Shown here: positions 15,991 to 24,864 of the stretch, piece by piece
How positions within the stretch are numbered: the first letter of the stretch is position 1
Layout of the letters: every line of letters begins with the position of its first letter
Assembly (NCBI RefSeq): GCF_019396355.1
Contig: NZ_JAHKRK010000057.1
Span: 1 to 37,309 of the forward strand
DNA from: Pseudonocardia nigra
GTDB lineage: Bacteria > Actinomycetota > Actinomycetes > Mycobacteriales > Pseudonocardiaceae
Length of the DNA: 37,309 bases
Reading direction: 5' to 3'
Translations under genes and position numbers: made by a program
Notes under the pieces: model-generated
Database searches by the model: none
What the model saw: the letters and a program-made list of their open reading frames with translations, nothing else
What the model was told of the DNA's origin: nothing

Positions 15991-17577
15991 GTGAAGCCTC
16001 CACACCGCACCGTGATCCTGGGCGCGCTCGCGGGCCTGCTCGCTGTGTCCCTCGTCGCGCAGCCCGCGGCCGCGGCGGAGCCGCCCGCCGACTTCGGCCC
16101 GGGCCTCGAGCGGTTCCTCGACCAGGAGCTGCAGTGGGGCCCGTGCGACGACTTCGCGCGCAGCGAGCAGGAGGCGCAGGCGCTGGCCGACCCGCGGTTC
16201 GACTGTACCTTCCTCGAGGTGCCGCTGGACTACTCGGATCCCGGCGGCGAGGTGGCCCGGATCGCGATGCTGCGGCAGAAGGCGCTCGACCCGGAGGCGC
16301 GGATCGGGTCGGTGTTCACCGACCCCGGCGGGCCGGGCGGTTCCGGCGTGAGCTTCCTGCCCGTGCTGGCGAGCCTGATCGGTGAGGGTGAGCTCGCCCA
16401 GAAGTTCGATCTCATCGGCTTCGACCCGCGCGGTGTCGGGTTCAGCGAGCCGACGATCGACTGCTCGAACGCCGCGGAGATCGACGCCGAGCGCGCCGAC
16501 CTCGACATCGACCCTTCGCCGGAGGGCGTCGCGCAGACCGAGGCCGAGTACCGCGAGTTCGCGCAGCGCTGCGTCGAACGGGTGGGGCTCGACGTGCTCG
16601 CCAACGTCGGCACCCGCGATGTGGCGCGCGACCTGCGGATCGCCCACCAGGTGGTCGGTGACGAGCAGCTGACCTACGTCGGCTACTCCTACGGCACGCA
16701 GATCGGGGCCGAGTTCGCCGACCAGTTCCCGGAGGCCGTGCGCGCGATGGTGCTCGACGGCGCGGTCGACCCGGCACAGGACCCGGTCGAGTCCCGCCTC
16801 ACCCAGGCCCGCGGGTTCCAGCGGGCGTTCGAGAACTTCGCCGCGTGGTGCGCAGGCCAGGCCGAGTGCCCGCTCGGCACCGACCCGGCGGCGGCGTCGG
16901 CGCAGCTGCAGGAGCTGGTCCGCCCACTCATCACCACGCCGATCCCGGCCCAGGAGACCCGGGAGCTCGGCTACAACGACGCCATGCTCGGGGTCATCAC
17001 GGCGCTGTACTCCGAGGCGCTGTGGCCGGTCCTTCAGGAGGGCCTCGTGGGGCTCGCCCAGGGCGACGGCAGCATCCTGCTCGCGCTGTCGGACGCCTAC
17101 TACGAGCGCGCGCCCGACGGCACCTACAGCAACCTCCTCGAGGCCTTCCAGGTGATCAACTGCGCCGACACCGAAGGGCTGATGGACCGCGACCTCGCGC
17201 TCGAGATCAGCAGGCGCTCCCTCGAGATCGCCCCGTTCTACGACCCGGGCACCGGGCCGTCCCCGGCGCTGGAGCTGTGCTCGTTCTGGCCGGTGCCGCC
17301 CACGAGCGAGCCCGGCCCGGTAGAAGCACCCGAGCTGCCCACGGTGCTCGTCGTCTCGTCGACCGGCGACCCCGCCACCCCGTACGAGGACGGCGTGGCC
17401 CTGGCCGAGCAGCTCGACGCCCTGCTGCTGACCGTGGAGAACGACGGCCACACCGTCGCCCTGCAGGGCACGAACACCTGCGCCGACCAGATCGCCGTGC
17501 GCTACCTGGTGGACCTGACGCTCCCGGCGTCGGACACCACCTGCCCCCGCGAGCCGCAGCCGGCCCCGGCCCCGTAG
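15991..17577 (+). CDS. Secreted alpha/beta-hydrolase, tripeptidyl-aminopeptidase (SlpD/SlpE, Hip1) type
   Basis: A 528-residue exported serine hydrolase. The N-terminus has a short positive region, a hydrophobic core ([16 protein letters not shown]) and a probable cleavage site after AQPAAAA (about residue 29). The oxyanion region is [10 protein letters not shown], the nucleophile elbow is VGYSYGTQ (Ser233), and the C-terminal acid and base lie in [13 protein letters not shown] and NDGHTV. This layout matches secreted actinobacterial tripeptidyl-peptidase-like hydrolases; several Cys residues (about 52, 72, 158, 194) could form disulfides outside the cell. Start GTG 15991 lacks a strong ribosome binding site. 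It lies between phoH and ybeY, which adjoin in M. tuberculosis, so it is an insertion into the conserved block. Confidence 0.85.
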   Translation: MKPPHRTVILGALAGLLAVSLVAQPAAAAEPPADFGPGLERFLDQELQWGPCDDFARSEQEAQALADPRFDCTFLEVPLDYSDPGGEVARIAMLRQKALDPEARIGSVFTDPGGPGGSGVSFLPVLASLIGEGELAQKFDLIGFDPRGVGFSEPTIDCSNAAEIDAERADLDIDPSPEGVAQTEAEYREFAQRCVERVGLDVLANVGTRDVARDLRIAHQVVGDEQLTYVGYSYGTQIGAEFADQFPEAVRAMVLDGAVDPAQDPVESRLTQARGFQRAFENFAAWCAGQAECPLGTDPAAASAQLQELVRPLITTPIPAQETRELGYNDAMLGVITALYSEALWPVLQEGLVGLAQGDGSILLALSDAYYERAPDGTYSNLLEAFQVINCADTEGLMDRDLALEISRRSLEIAPFYDPGTGPSPALELCSFWPVPPTSEPGPVEAPELPTVLVVSSTGDPATPYEDGVALAEQLDALLLTVENDGHTVALQGTNTCADQIAVRYLVDLTLPASDTTCPREPQPAPAP

Positions 17578-17588
17578 CCCTCGGCGCA

Positions 17589-17654
17589 CCATGCGCCCCG
17601 TGTCGGCCCGTGCGCCCCGTCGATGGGGGGCATCGGCGGATACGGGGTGCATGG
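17589..17654. terminator. Bidirectional terminator-like inverted repeat
   Basis: The arms 17589-17604 and 17639-17654 match at 14 of 16 positions. A second stem, GCCCC/GGGGC (17614-17618 with 17627-17631), lies inside the loop. It fills the gap between the convergent hydrolase (ends 17577) and alditol oxidase (ends 17657) genes. Confidence 0.6.
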
Positions 17655-17656
17655 GC

Positions 17657-18895
17657 TCAGGGGCGCGGGAAGTAGCGGTCGAGCATCTCGTTGCGGAACT
17701 TGCCCGAGGGGTCGTACTCGCCCATCAGCCGCTCGAAGTCGGGCAGCCGGTCGTAGAGCGGGCGCACCGCGGCGGGGTCGGTCGTGAACACCTTGCCCCA
17801 GTGCGGCCGCGGCGCGAACGGCTCGAGTGCGGCCTCCACCGCCGTCACGACGGGGAGCACGGCGTCGGTATCGGGGAGCCACGTGAAGTGCAGCGCCACG
17901 CTGTGGCGGTCGTACGCGGGGGAGAGCCACAGGTCGTCGGCGGCGACGGAGCGGACCTCCGCGCACTGCAGGACGGGCGCGATCTGCTCGCGGATCCGGT
18001 CGAGGGCGCGCAGCGCGTCGGAGACGGCGGTGCGTGGCACGAGGTACTCCGACTGCAGCTCGTCGCCGCTGCTCGGGGTGAACTCCAACCGGAAGTGCGG
18101 CAGCCGCTGGTGCCACGGCCCGGGCTCGCCGCCCTGCTGCGTGCAGTGCACCGGGTCCATCCCGCGCACCATGTGCACCGGATCGCTCGCCTCCGTGGTG
18201 CCGAGCCAGCCCGCTGCCGGCGGCTCCTCGTCGGCGCGCTGCTTGAGCCACACCTGCTCGAAGCCCTCGCCTCGCCAGTAGGTGAACAGGCTGACGCTGT
18301 AGCCCGAGGCGAGCACCTCGTCGACGGCGTCGAGGTCGGGCAGGCCCTCCAGCACGCGCTGGCGCACCTCGAAGGTGGGCACCACGTCCAGCGTCAGCGA
18401 CGTGACGATGCCGAGCGCGCCGAGGGCGACGACCGCGCCGGGGAAGTCGGCGTCGCCGCGGCGGAGGGTGCGCAGTCCGCCGTCGGCGCCGACGAGCTCG
18501 ATCGCCGAGACGGCCGAGGCCAGCGCGCGGTTGCCGTCGCCGGAGCCGTGGGTGCCCGTGGAGCACGCGCCCGCGATCGAGATGTGGGGCAGCGAGCCGA
18601 GGTTGGGCAGGGCGAACCCGGCCTCGTGCAGCCGCCCGGTGACCTCGCCGTAGCGCATCCCCGCCGAGACGGTGACGGTGCGCGCGTCGGCGTCGATGCG
18701 GACCGAGGACGGGAGGTCGGCGAGCACCACCTGGTCGCCGGTGGTGTCGGCGATCCGGCTGAACGAGTGGCCCGTGCCCAGCGCGCGCACGTGGTTGCTG
18801 CGCGCCACCAGTTCCTGCAACTGTTCGACCGAACGGGGCCGGTGCAGTGCCCGGGCTCCGAACACGATGTTGCCCGCCCAGTTCGTGGTGACCAT
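17657..18895 (-). CDS. FAD-linked alditol (xylitol) oxidase
   Basis: A 412-residue flavoprotein of the vanillyl-alcohol-oxidase/ALO type, closely resembling Streptomyces alditol oxidase (AldO). It oxidises the terminal CH2OH of sugar alcohols with O2, giving aldose and H2O2. Seen: TNWAGNI at the N-terminus, GTGHSFS (His for covalent FAD attachment), SLPHISIAG and THGSG of the FAD domain, EVRSVAAD (catalytic Glu and Arg) and HWGKVFT (catalytic Lys) in the substrate domain. ATG 18895 is chosen because the homology begins at MVTTNWAGN; a GTG at 18919 is in frame upstream. It is divergent from ybeY across 72 bp. Confidence 0.87.
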   Translation of the reverse strand: MVTTNWAGNIVFGARALHRPRSVEQLQELVARSNHVRALGTGHSFSRIADTTGDQVVLADLPSSVRIDADARTVTVSAGMRYGEVTGRLHEAGFALPNLGSLPHISIAGACSTGTHGSGDGNRALASAVSAIELVGADGGLRTLRRGDADFPGAVVALGALGIVTSLTLDVVPTFEVRQRVLEGLPDLDAVDEVLASGYSVSLFTYWRGEGFEQVWLKQRADEEPPAAGWLGTTEASDPVHMVRGMDPVHCTQQGGEPGPWHQRLPHFRLEFTPSSGDELQSEYLVPRTAVSDALRALDRIREQIAPVLQCAEVRSVAADDLWLSPAYDRHSVALHFTWLPDTDAVLPVVTAVEAALEPFAPRPHWGKVFTTDPAAVRPLYDRLPDFERLMGEYDPSGKFRNEMLDRYFPRP

Positions 18896-18923
18896 GCGGG
18901 AGAACCTACCGACGGCCACCGAC

Positions 18924-18929
18924 TACCCT
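18924..18929 (+). promoter_or_regulatory. Possible -10 box of the ybeY operon
   Basis: TACCCT (TANNNT type) lies 38 nt before the ybeY GTG in the 72-bp gap shared with the divergent alditol oxidase gene. AGAGG (18957-18961) is the ribosome binding site of ybeY. Confidence 0.35.
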
Positions 18930-18967
18930 GGACGCGTCCCATCCTCCCCGTAGAGCAGAGGTAACGG

Positions 18968-19516
18968 GTGACCATCGAGGTCTCCAACGAGTCCGGTGTC
19001 GGCGTCGACGAGACGCTGATCGCCTCGGTCGCGCGCTACGCCCTGAACGCGATGCACGTCAACCCGGCCGCCGAGCTGAGCATTCTCGCCGTCACCACCG
19101 ACGTGATGAGCGAACTCCACGAGCGGTGGATGGACGAGCCCGGCCCCACCGACGTCATGTCCTTCCCCATGGACGAGCTCGCCGAGGAGTCCCGGCGGCC
19201 GGACGCCCCCGAGCTGGGCCCCGCGCTGCTCGGCGACATCGTGCTGTGCCCCGAGTTCGCGAAGGCGCAGGCCCGCACCGCGGGGCACCCGCTCGCCGAC
19301 GAGCTGCACCTGCTCACCGTCCACGGCGTGCTGCACCTGCTCGGGTACGACCACGCGGAGCCCGAACAGGAGCGGGAGATGTTCGGGCTGCAGAACAAGC
19401 TCCTCGCCGACTGGCGCGCCGCTCGGGAACAGGCCGCGGCCCGGGAGGCGCAGCGGCGCAGCGACTCGGCCGTGCTCGGGACCGTCGGGCTCGAGGACGA
19501 CACCCCGTCCCGATGA
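18968..19516 (+). CDS. ybeY: Endoribonuclease YbeY (rRNA maturation)
   Basis: A 182-residue metal-dependent endoribonuclease acting in 16S rRNA 3'-end maturation and ribosome quality control. The zinc motif H-x3-H-x5-H is present as [11 protein letters not shown] (His119, His123, His129), with DVMSFPMDE and LGDIVLCPE ahead of it. GTG 18968 has AGAGG 6 nt upstream. The C-terminal ~35 residues are a charged extension beyond the fold. Its stop overlaps the start of the next gene (ATGA). Confidence 0.96.
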   Translation: MTIEVSNESGVGVDETLIASVARYALNAMHVNPAAELSILAVTTDVMSELHERWMDEPGPTDVMSFPMDELAEESRRPDAPELGPALLGDIVLCPEFAKAQARTAGHPLADELHLLTVHGVLHLLGYDHAEPEQEREMFGLQNKLLADWRAAREQAAAREAQRRSDSAVLGTVGLEDDTPSR

Positions 19517-20898
19517 ACGGCACCCTCCCGCTGATCGTCATCGCGGTACTGCTGGTCCCGCTCGCGGGACTCTTCGCGGCGGCCGACGCCGCACTGCTGA
19601 CGGTCTCGCGGGCCCGGGTGGAGGCGTTGGTGCGGGCGGGCCGCCCGGGGTCGCGGGCACTGGCCGCCGTCGTGGCCGACCGGCCGCGGCACGTCAACCT
19701 GCTCCTGCTGCTGCGGCTGGCGGCCGAGACCGCCGCCACGGTGCTGCTCACCATCGCGCTGGTGCAGATCATCGAGCCGATGTGGGCGGGCGCGCTCGGT
19801 GCGGGAGCGATCATGCTCGTCGTGAGCTACGTGCTCATCGGCGTCGGCCCGCGCACTCTCGGCCGCCAGCACCCGTACCGGGTGGGCATGCTCGTCGCGG
19901 CGCCGGTCCGGGCGCTGGCCACGCTGCTGGGCCCGCTCACGAAGCTGCTCATCGTGGTCGGCAACGCGATCACGCCGGGGCACGGCTTCCGGCAGGGTCC
20001 GTTCTCGTCCGAGGTGGAGCTGCGCGAGCTCGTCGACATGGCGAGCACCAGCGGCGTCGTCGACGAGGTCGAGCGGCAGATGATCCACTCGGTGTTCGAG
20101 CTGGGCGACACGCTCGTGCGCGAGGTGATGGTGCCGCGCCCGGACGTGGTCTGGACCGAGAGCGACACCCCCGTCGACAAGGTGCTGCGGCTCGCGCTGA
20201 AGAGCGGCTACTCGCGAATCCCCGTGCTCGGCGAGAGCATCGACGACATCGTGGGCGTCGCGTACCTCAAGGACATCGTGCGTGCCCAGGCGGAGGCCGT
20301 GGACGGCACCCTGCCCGCGGTGCCGTCGGTGATGCGCCCGGCCGTGTTCGTGCCCGACAGCAAGCGCATCGACGAGCTGCTCAAGGAGATGCAGCGCACC
20401 CGCAACCACATGGCGATCGTCGTGGACGAGTACGGCGGCACCGCGGGTGTGGTGACGATCGAGGACATCCTCGAGGAGATCGTCGGGGAGATCACCGACG
20501 AGTACGACTCCGAGGAGGTGCCGGCGGTCCAGGAGCTGGACGGACGTAGGCTGCGGGTCGCGGCGCGGCTGCCGGTGGAGGACCTCGCCGAGCTGTTCCC
20601 CGGGGTCGACGGTACCGAGGCCGCGCTCGCCGAGGTGCTGGAGGCCGCCGACGTCGACACCGTGGGCGGGCTGCTCGCCCAGCAGCTCGGCCGGGTGCCG
20701 CTGCCGGGCGCCCGGGCCGAGGTCGCCGGGCTGCGCCTGCTCGCCGAGGGCGGCAAGGACGCCCGCGGCCGGGTCCGCATCACCTCGGTGCTGGTGGACC
20801 CCATCGAGCCCGCCGCCGAAAGCGCGGACGGGGAACAGGACGGGGAGCGCGCCGAGCGCGCCGACCGTCGGGAGGAGAGCGATGTCCGACCCGGGTGA
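19513..20898 (+). CDS. CorC/HlyC-like CNNM-CBS membrane protein
   Basis: A 461-residue protein. The N-terminal DUF21/CNNM domain has 3-4 membrane helices (1-150). Two CBS domains follow (about 215-330; [33 protein letters not shown] and [30 protein letters not shown]), then a CorC_HlyC transporter-associated domain. The family is linked to Mg2+/Co2+ homeostasis. The C-terminal tail after about 440 is acidic/Arg-rich and disordered. It corresponds by position to M. tuberculosis Rv2366c. It overlaps ybeY by 4 bp and the next gene by 17 bp. Confidence 0.92.
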   Translation: MNGTLPLIVIAVLLVPLAGLFAAADAALLTVSRARVEALVRAGRPGSRALAAVVADRPRHVNLLLLLRLAAETAATVLLTIALVQIIEPMWAGALGAGAIMLVVSYVLIGVGPRTLGRQHPYRVGMLVAAPVRALATLLGPLTKLLIVVGNAITPGHGFRQGPFSSEVELRELVDMASTSGVVDEVERQMIHSVFELGDTLVREVMVPRPDVVWTESDTPVDKVLRLALKSGYSRIPVLGESIDDIVGVAYLKDIVRAQAEAVDGTLPAVPSVMRPAVFVPDSKRIDELLKEMQRTRNHMAIVVDEYGGTAGVVTIEDILEEIVGEITDEYDSEEVPAVQELDGRRLRVAARLPVEDLAELFPGVDGTEAALAEVLEAADVDTVGGLLAQQLGRVPLPGARAEVAGLRLLAEGGKDARGRVRITSVLVDPIEPAAESADGEQDGERAERADRREESDVRPG

Positions 20899-21241
20899 CC
20901 TGGATCCGGAAGACGCCAAGATCGTGACGTTGGCCCGCTCGGCCCGCGCCCGCACCGGCGCGGACGAGGGGGCCGCCGTTCGCGACACCGACGGCCGCAC
21001 CTACGCGGCCGCGTCCGTCGCGCTGCCGTCGCTGCAGCTCACGGCGTTGCAGGCCGCCGTGGCCGCCGCCGTGTCCAGCGGGGCGCCCGGGCTCGAGGCC
21101 GCCGCCGTCGTCACCGACGCCGGGATGATCGACGCGGGCTCGCTCAACGCGGTCTACGACCTCGCCCCCGCCGCCCCCGTCCTTCGCGCCGACGCCTCGG
21201 GCGCCGTCGTTCAGATCCACACCTCGGAGACCGCCTCATGA
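20882..21241 (+). CDS. Cytidine-deaminase-like protein lacking catalytic motifs
   Basis: A 119-residue protein with the beginning of a cytidine-deaminase fold: LARSARARTG, AAVRDTDGRTYAAASVALPSLQLTALQAAVAAA, then VVTDAG. The zinc-binding HAE (or CAE) and PCxxC motifs of active deaminases are missing: the position expected for HAE reads LTALQ and there is no Cys at all. It is likely non-enzymatic or acts differently. Position (between corC-like and era) matches M. tuberculosis Rv2365c, so the degenerate form is probably ancestral. ATG 20882 has GGAGGAGAGC just upstream. Confidence 0.75.
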   Translation: MSDPGDLDPEDAKIVTLARSARARTGADEGAAVRDTDGRTYAAASVALPSLQLTALQAAVAAAVSSGAPGLEAAAVVTDAGMIDAGSLNAVYDLAPAAPVLRADASGAVVQIHTSETAS

Positions 21242-22467
21242 GCACCCCCTCGTTCGACGTCGTCGTGGTCGGCGGCGGCATCGTCGGCCTCGCCACGGCA
21301 CACGCCGTGGCGCGCACCGGCCGGTCCGTCGCCGTGGTCGAGCGCGAGCCGCAGCTCGCCCGCCACCAGACCGGCAACAACTCCAACGTCATCCACTCCG
21401 GGCTCTACTACGCGCCAGGCGGTTACAAGGCGCGCCTGGCGGTGGCCGGCTGCGCCGAGACGGTGGCGTTCTGCCGGGAGCACGACCTGCCGCACGAGGT
21501 CACCGGCAAGCTCGTCGTGGCCACCGAGCCCGAGGAGCTGCCGCGGATGGCGGAGCTCAAGCGTCGCGGCGATGCCAACGGCGTCGAGAACCGCCAGCTC
21601 GACCAGGACGGGATGCGCGAGTACGAGCCGCACGTGCGCGGCATCGCGGCGCTGTACGTGCCGTCCACCGGCATCACCGACTACCGCGCGATCGCGGAGA
21701 AGATCGGCGAGCTGGTCGCCAAGGAGGGCGGCGAGATCCACCTGGGCCGCGCGGTGTCGCGGATCGTGCGCCGCACGAACGACGTCGTGGTGCGCACCGA
21801 GACCGGTGACCTGCTGGGCAAGCAGGTCGTCGTCTGCGCCGGGCTGCGCTGCGACGAGGTCGCGGAGGCCGCGGGCGCCGACCCGGGCGTGCGGATCATC
21901 CCGTTCCGCGGCGAGTACTCCGGGTTCAGCGACCGGGCGGCCGGCCTGGTGAAGGGCCTCATCTACCCGGTGCCCGACCCGGCGTTCCCGTTCCTCGGGG
22001 TGCACGCCACCCGCGGCATCGACGGGCACGTGCACGCCGGCCCGAACGCGGTGCTCGCGCTCGCCCGTGAGGGCTACTCCTGGGGCACGGTCAAGCCCAA
22101 GGAGTTCCTCGAGACGATCACCTACCCGGGCATGCTCAAGGTCGCGAAGCAGCACTGGAAGTACGGCTTCGGCGAGATGCACCGGTCGCTGTCGAGGAAG
22201 GCGATGGTCAAGCAGATCCAGCGGATGCTGCCCGACGTTCGCGCCGAGGACCTCCACCCGGCCGGCGCGGGCGTGCGCGCGCAGGCCGTGAAGGCGGACG
22301 GCACGCTGGTGGACGACTTCCTGTTCGTCGACCAGGGCAGCGGGCCCGGTTCGGTGCTGCACGTGCTCAACGCCCCGTCGCCCGCGGCCACCGCCGCCCT
22401 GCCGATCGGCCGGGAGATCCTGGAGCGGCTGACCGGCGAGAAGCTCGCCCCGCTGACCGCGGCGTGA
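21238..22467 (+). CDS. lhgO: L-2-hydroxyglutarate oxidase
   Basis: A 409-residue FAD enzyme of the DAO family. The dinucleotide-binding motif VVVVGGGIVGLATAHAVA lies at 8-25, followed by ERE and the family-typical HQTGNNSNVIHSGLYYAPG. The middle part has STGITDYRAIA and RIIPFRGEYSGF. It oxidises L-2-hydroxyglutarate, a toxic by-product of 2-oxoglutarate reduction, back to 2-oxoglutarate. It is full length for LhgO (~400). It is embedded in the ybeY-era operon with 4-bp overlaps on both sides, so it is co-translated with housekeeping genes. Confidence 0.9.
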   Translation: MSTPSFDVVVVGGGIVGLATAHAVARTGRSVAVVEREPQLARHQTGNNSNVIHSGLYYAPGGYKARLAVAGCAETVAFCREHDLPHEVTGKLVVATEPEELPRMAELKRRGDANGVENRQLDQDGMREYEPHVRGIAALYVPSTGITDYRAIAEKIGELVAKEGGEIHLGRAVSRIVRRTNDVVVRTETGDLLGKQVVVCAGLRCDEVAEAAGADPGVRIIPFRGEYSGFSDRAAGLVKGLIYPVPDPAFPFLGVHATRGIDGHVHAGPNAVLALAREGYSWGTVKPKEFLETITYPGMLKVAKQHWKYGFGEMHRSLSRKAMVKQIQRMLPDVRAEDLHPAGAGVRAQAVKADGTLVDDFLFVDQGSGPGSVLHVLNAPSPAATAALPIGREILERLTGEKLAPLTAA

Positions 22468-23381
22468 GCAGCTTCGCCTCCGTTCCGGAGGGCTTCCGCT
22501 CCGGGTTCGCGTGCTTCGTCGGCAGGCCGAACGCCGGCAAGTCGACGCTGACCAACGCACTGATCGGGTCGAAGATCGCGATCACGTCGAGCAGGCCGCA
22601 GACCACCCGGCACGCGATCCGCGGCATCCTGCACCGGCCCGACGCGCAGCTCGTCGTGGTCGACACCCCCGGCCTGCACAAGCCGCGCACGCTGCTGGGC
22701 AGCCGGCTCAACGACGTCGTCCGGGAGACCTGGGCCGAGGTCGACGTCATCGGCTTCTGCGTCCCGGCCGACCAGCCGGTGGGCCGCGGCGACGAGTTCA
22801 TCGTCAACGAGCTGCGGTCGGTCGCGGGCCGCACCCCGGTGGTCGGGATCGTCACCAAGACCGACAAGGCGCAGCCCGAGCAGATCGCCGAGCGGCTCAC
22901 CCAGCTCACCGGGCTGATGGACTTCGCCGAAGTGGTGCCCTGCTCGGCCGTGAACGGGTTCCAGGTCGACCTGCTCGCCGACCTGCTCGTCGCCCGGCTC
23001 CCGGAGGGCCCGCCGCTCTACCCGGACGGCGAGCTCACCGACGAGCCGGAGGAGACGCTCGTCGCGGAGCTGATCCGGGAGGCCGCGCTGGAGGGCGTGC
23101 GCGACGAGCTGCCGCACTCGATCGCCGTGGTGATCGAGGAGATGGTGCCGCGCGAAGGCCGCGACGACATGCTCGACGTGCACGCGCTCATCTACGTGGA
23201 GCGCTCGAGCCAGAAGGGCATCGTGATCGGCAAGGGCGGGGAGCGGCTGCGCCAGGTGGGCAGCGACTCGCGCCGGCAGATCGAGGCGCTGCTGGGCACG
23301 AAGGTGTTCCTCGACCTGCACGTGAAGATCGCGAAGGACTGGCAGCGCGACCCGAAGCAGCTGCGGAAGCTGGGGTTCTGA
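22464..23381 (+). CDS. era: GTPase Era
   Basis: A 305-residue ribosome-assembly GTPase that binds the 3' end of 16S rRNA. G1 is GRPNAGKS (20-27), G2 lies in SSRPQTTRH, G3 is DTPG, G4 is TKTD, and SAVNG follows. The C-terminal KH domain contains GIVIGKGGERLRQVG and ends KLGF. GTG 22464 overlaps the lhgO stop. It works in the same 16S maturation pathway as YbeY upstream. Confidence 0.97.
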   Translation: MSSFASVPEGFRSGFACFVGRPNAGKSTLTNALIGSKIAITSSRPQTTRHAIRGILHRPDAQLVVVDTPGLHKPRTLLGSRLNDVVRETWAEVDVIGFCVPADQPVGRGDEFIVNELRSVAGRTPVVGIVTKTDKAQPEQIAERLTQLTGLMDFAEVVPCSAVNGFQVDLLADLLVARLPEGPPLYPDGELTDEPEETLVAELIREAALEGVRDELPHSIAVVIEEMVPREGRDDMLDVHALIYVERSSQKGIVIGKGGERLRQVGSDSRRQIEALLGTKVFLDLHVKIAKDWQRDPKQLRKLGF

Positions 23382-23384
23382 CCC

Positions 23385-23455
23385 ACGGTGCACACCGTGC
23401 CCCGACCGTGCACAGGTCGGGCCATGTGCACGGGCACCGGACGATGTGCACGGTC
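23385..23455. repeat. Four evenly spaced GTGCAC motifs between era and recO
   Basis: GTGCAC occurs at 23388, 23408, 23426 and 23446, so spacings are 20, 18 and 20 bp, close to two helical turns. The first two read (C/G)GTGCACA on the plus strand and the last two on the minus strand. Copies 2 and 4 form a perfect 11-bp inverted repeat, GACCGTGCACA (23404-23414 with 23445-23455). Copy 1 sits in a small hairpin, CACGGT-GCAC-ACCGTG, directly after the era stop. It could be an operator array for the recO promoter or a compound terminator. Confidence 0.6.
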
Positions 23456-23472
23456 GCCGGGTCGGCCGGAAG

Positions 23473-23478
23473 TAGGCT
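23473..23478 (+). promoter_or_regulatory. -10 box of recO (leaderless)
   Basis: TAGGCT ends 6 nt before GTG 23485. This spacing predicts transcription starting at or next to the start codon, and no Shine-Dalgarno is present. Confidence 0.55.
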
Positions 23479-23484
23479 GTCGTG

Positions 23485-24288
23485 GTGACCCTCTACCGCG
23501 ACATCGGCGTGGTGCTGCGGGTGCAGAAGCTCGGCGAGGCCGACCGGATCGTCACGCTGCTCACCCGCCGCCGCGGCAAGGTGCGCGCGGTGGCCAAGGG
23601 GGTGCGCCGCACGCGGTCGCGGTGGGGCGCCCGGCTGGAGCCGTTCAACCACGTGGACGTCCAGTGCTACACCGGCCGTTCGCTCGACGTCATCACCCAG
23701 GCCCAGACCGTCGACGCGTTCGGCGCCGGGATCGTCGGCGACTACGGCCGCTACACGTCGGGCTGCGCGATCCTCGAGACGGCCGACCGGCTCGTCGCCG
23801 AGGAGGGTGAGCCGTCGCTGCGGGTGTACCTGCTGCTGGTGGGCGCGATCCGGGCGCTCGCCGACGGGGAGCGCGACCCGTCGCTCGTGCTCGACGCGTT
23901 CCTGCTCCGTGCGATGACGCACGCGGGTTGGGCGCCGGCGATCAGCGAGTGCGCCCGCTGCGCCGAGCCGGGCCCGCACCCGGCGTTCAACATCGCGGCC
24001 GGGGGAGCGGTGTGCCCGCGCTGCCGTCCGCCGGGATCGGTCATGCCCTCGCGGGAGACGTTCACGCTGCTCGACGCGCTGCTGCACGGGGACTGGGACA
24101 CCGCCGACGCGGCCGCGGCGGCCACCCGCCGCGACACCAGCGGGCTGGTTGCCGCGCACCTGCAGTGGCACCTGGAGCGGCAACTGCGGTCGTTGCCGCT
24201 GGTGGAGCGGCGGTCGGTCACGCCTCCGGCGGGGTCAGGAACGCGCACCGCGGACTGGGCGCCCGCGCCAGCCGACGGTCGAGGGTGA
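23485..24288 (+). CDS. recO: DNA repair protein RecO
   Basis: A 267-residue recombination mediator that anneals ssDNA and loads RecA in the RecFOR pathway. The N-terminal OB-fold has LYRDIGVVLRVQKLGEADRI. A helical domain follows, then a zinc module with two CxxC pairs, ECARC and VCPRC. GTG 23485 is preferred over GTG 23482 because it sits right after the -10 box. The last ~23 residues (from VTPPAGSG) are unusual: they are encoded across the 3' end of the convergent vapC gene (71-bp overlap), suggesting the original tail was replaced. Confidence 0.93.
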   Translation: MTLYRDIGVVLRVQKLGEADRIVTLLTRRRGKVRAVAKGVRRTRSRWGARLEPFNHVDVQCYTGRSLDVITQAQTVDAFGAGIVGDYGRYTSGCAILETADRLVAEEGEPSLRVYLLLVGAIRALADGERDPSLVLDAFLLRAMTHAGWAPAISECARCAEPGPHPAFNIAAGGAVCPRCRPPGSVMPSRETFTLLDALLHGDWDTADAAAAATRRDTSGLVAAHLQWHLERQLRSLPLVERRSVTPPAGSGTRTADWAPAPADGRG

Positions 24289-24634
24289 CGAGCGGCGCGT
24301 CGAGCATCTCGGCGAGGGCGACGTAGCTCGCGTCGTAATAGGTGACGGCGCCCCGCAGTTCCCAGGCCCGGGAAGCAGTCCGGCTGGAGGGCCACAACTC
24401 GACCTGCAACGAGCTGAGCGCCGCATGGGCACGATCGGCAGCGCTGGCACTGAGCTTGCCTGCCAGCTCTCGGCGCCGCAGGCTGTTGCCCGCCTCGTAC
24501 GGCATCAGCCGAGGAGCCAGGAGCCGACAGCCACTGATCGTCTCGGCGACCCACTCGCCGGTACCCTGCCGATCAGCGAGTATCGCGACCACGGCTGCCG
24601 AATCGATGACAACCGCGCCATGGCTGCGGCTCAC
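24218..24634 (-). CDS. vapC: VapC-type PIN-domain toxin ribonuclease
   Basis: A 138-residue PIN domain protein, probably an RNase. The acidic residues expected for Mg2+ binding are in VVIDSAAVV (Asp), MPYEAGNSLRR (Glu), TYYDASYVALAE (Asp) and LVTLDRRLA (Asp), so it looks catalytically complete. GTG 24634 overlaps the vapB stop (GTGA). Its 3' end overlaps convergent recO by 71 bp. Confidence 0.9.
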   Translation of the reverse strand: MSRSHGAVVIDSAAVVAILADRQGTGEWVAETISGCRLLAPRLMPYEAGNSLRRRELAGKLSASAADRAHAALSSLQVELWPSSRTASRAWELRGAVTYYDASYVALAEMLDAPLVTLDRRLARAPSPRCAFLTPPEA

Positions 24635-24864
24635 CGGCGATCGGCGTCCTTGTCGGCAAGGAGCTCATCGATCGTCAGGTCGCCTCCGTGGGCACGGGCC
24701 TGGGCTCGTACCTGGGCGATCCAGTCTTCAGGTTCGGGGTAGGCCGCCTTCGCCTCCAACTCGGCGAGCAGGTACTCCTGCAACGACCGGCCGCTGCGCG
24801 CAGCACGAGCAGCCAGCTCGTCGCGCACATGCTCGGGAACGTTCCGGATGGTGATCGCGGGCAT
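24631..24864 (-). CDS. vapB: VapB/FitA-like ribbon-helix-helix antitoxin
   Basis: A 77-residue antitoxin. The N-terminal ribbon-helix-helix (ITIRNVPEHVRDELAARAARSG, then RSLQEYLLAEL) binds DNA. The C-terminal part with DWIAQVRAQARAHGG and DELLADKDADRR is the toxin-binding tail. The leaderless ATG 24864 follows the -10 box TAGAAT by 6 nt. GCATGCATGC (24861-24870), a perfect 10-bp palindrome at the start codon, may be the autoregulatory operator. Confidence 0.9.
   Translation of the reverse strand: MPAITIRNVPEHVRDELAARAARSGRSLQEYLLAELEAKAAYPEPEDWIAQVRAQARAHGGDLTIDELLADKDADRR

Noticed and set aside
10644..16010. A single minus-strand open frame of about 1788 codons
   Set aside because: Only 10644-13670 encodes the mannosidase. 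The part beyond 13670 is the antisense of phoH and is a GC-bias shadow with no family features.
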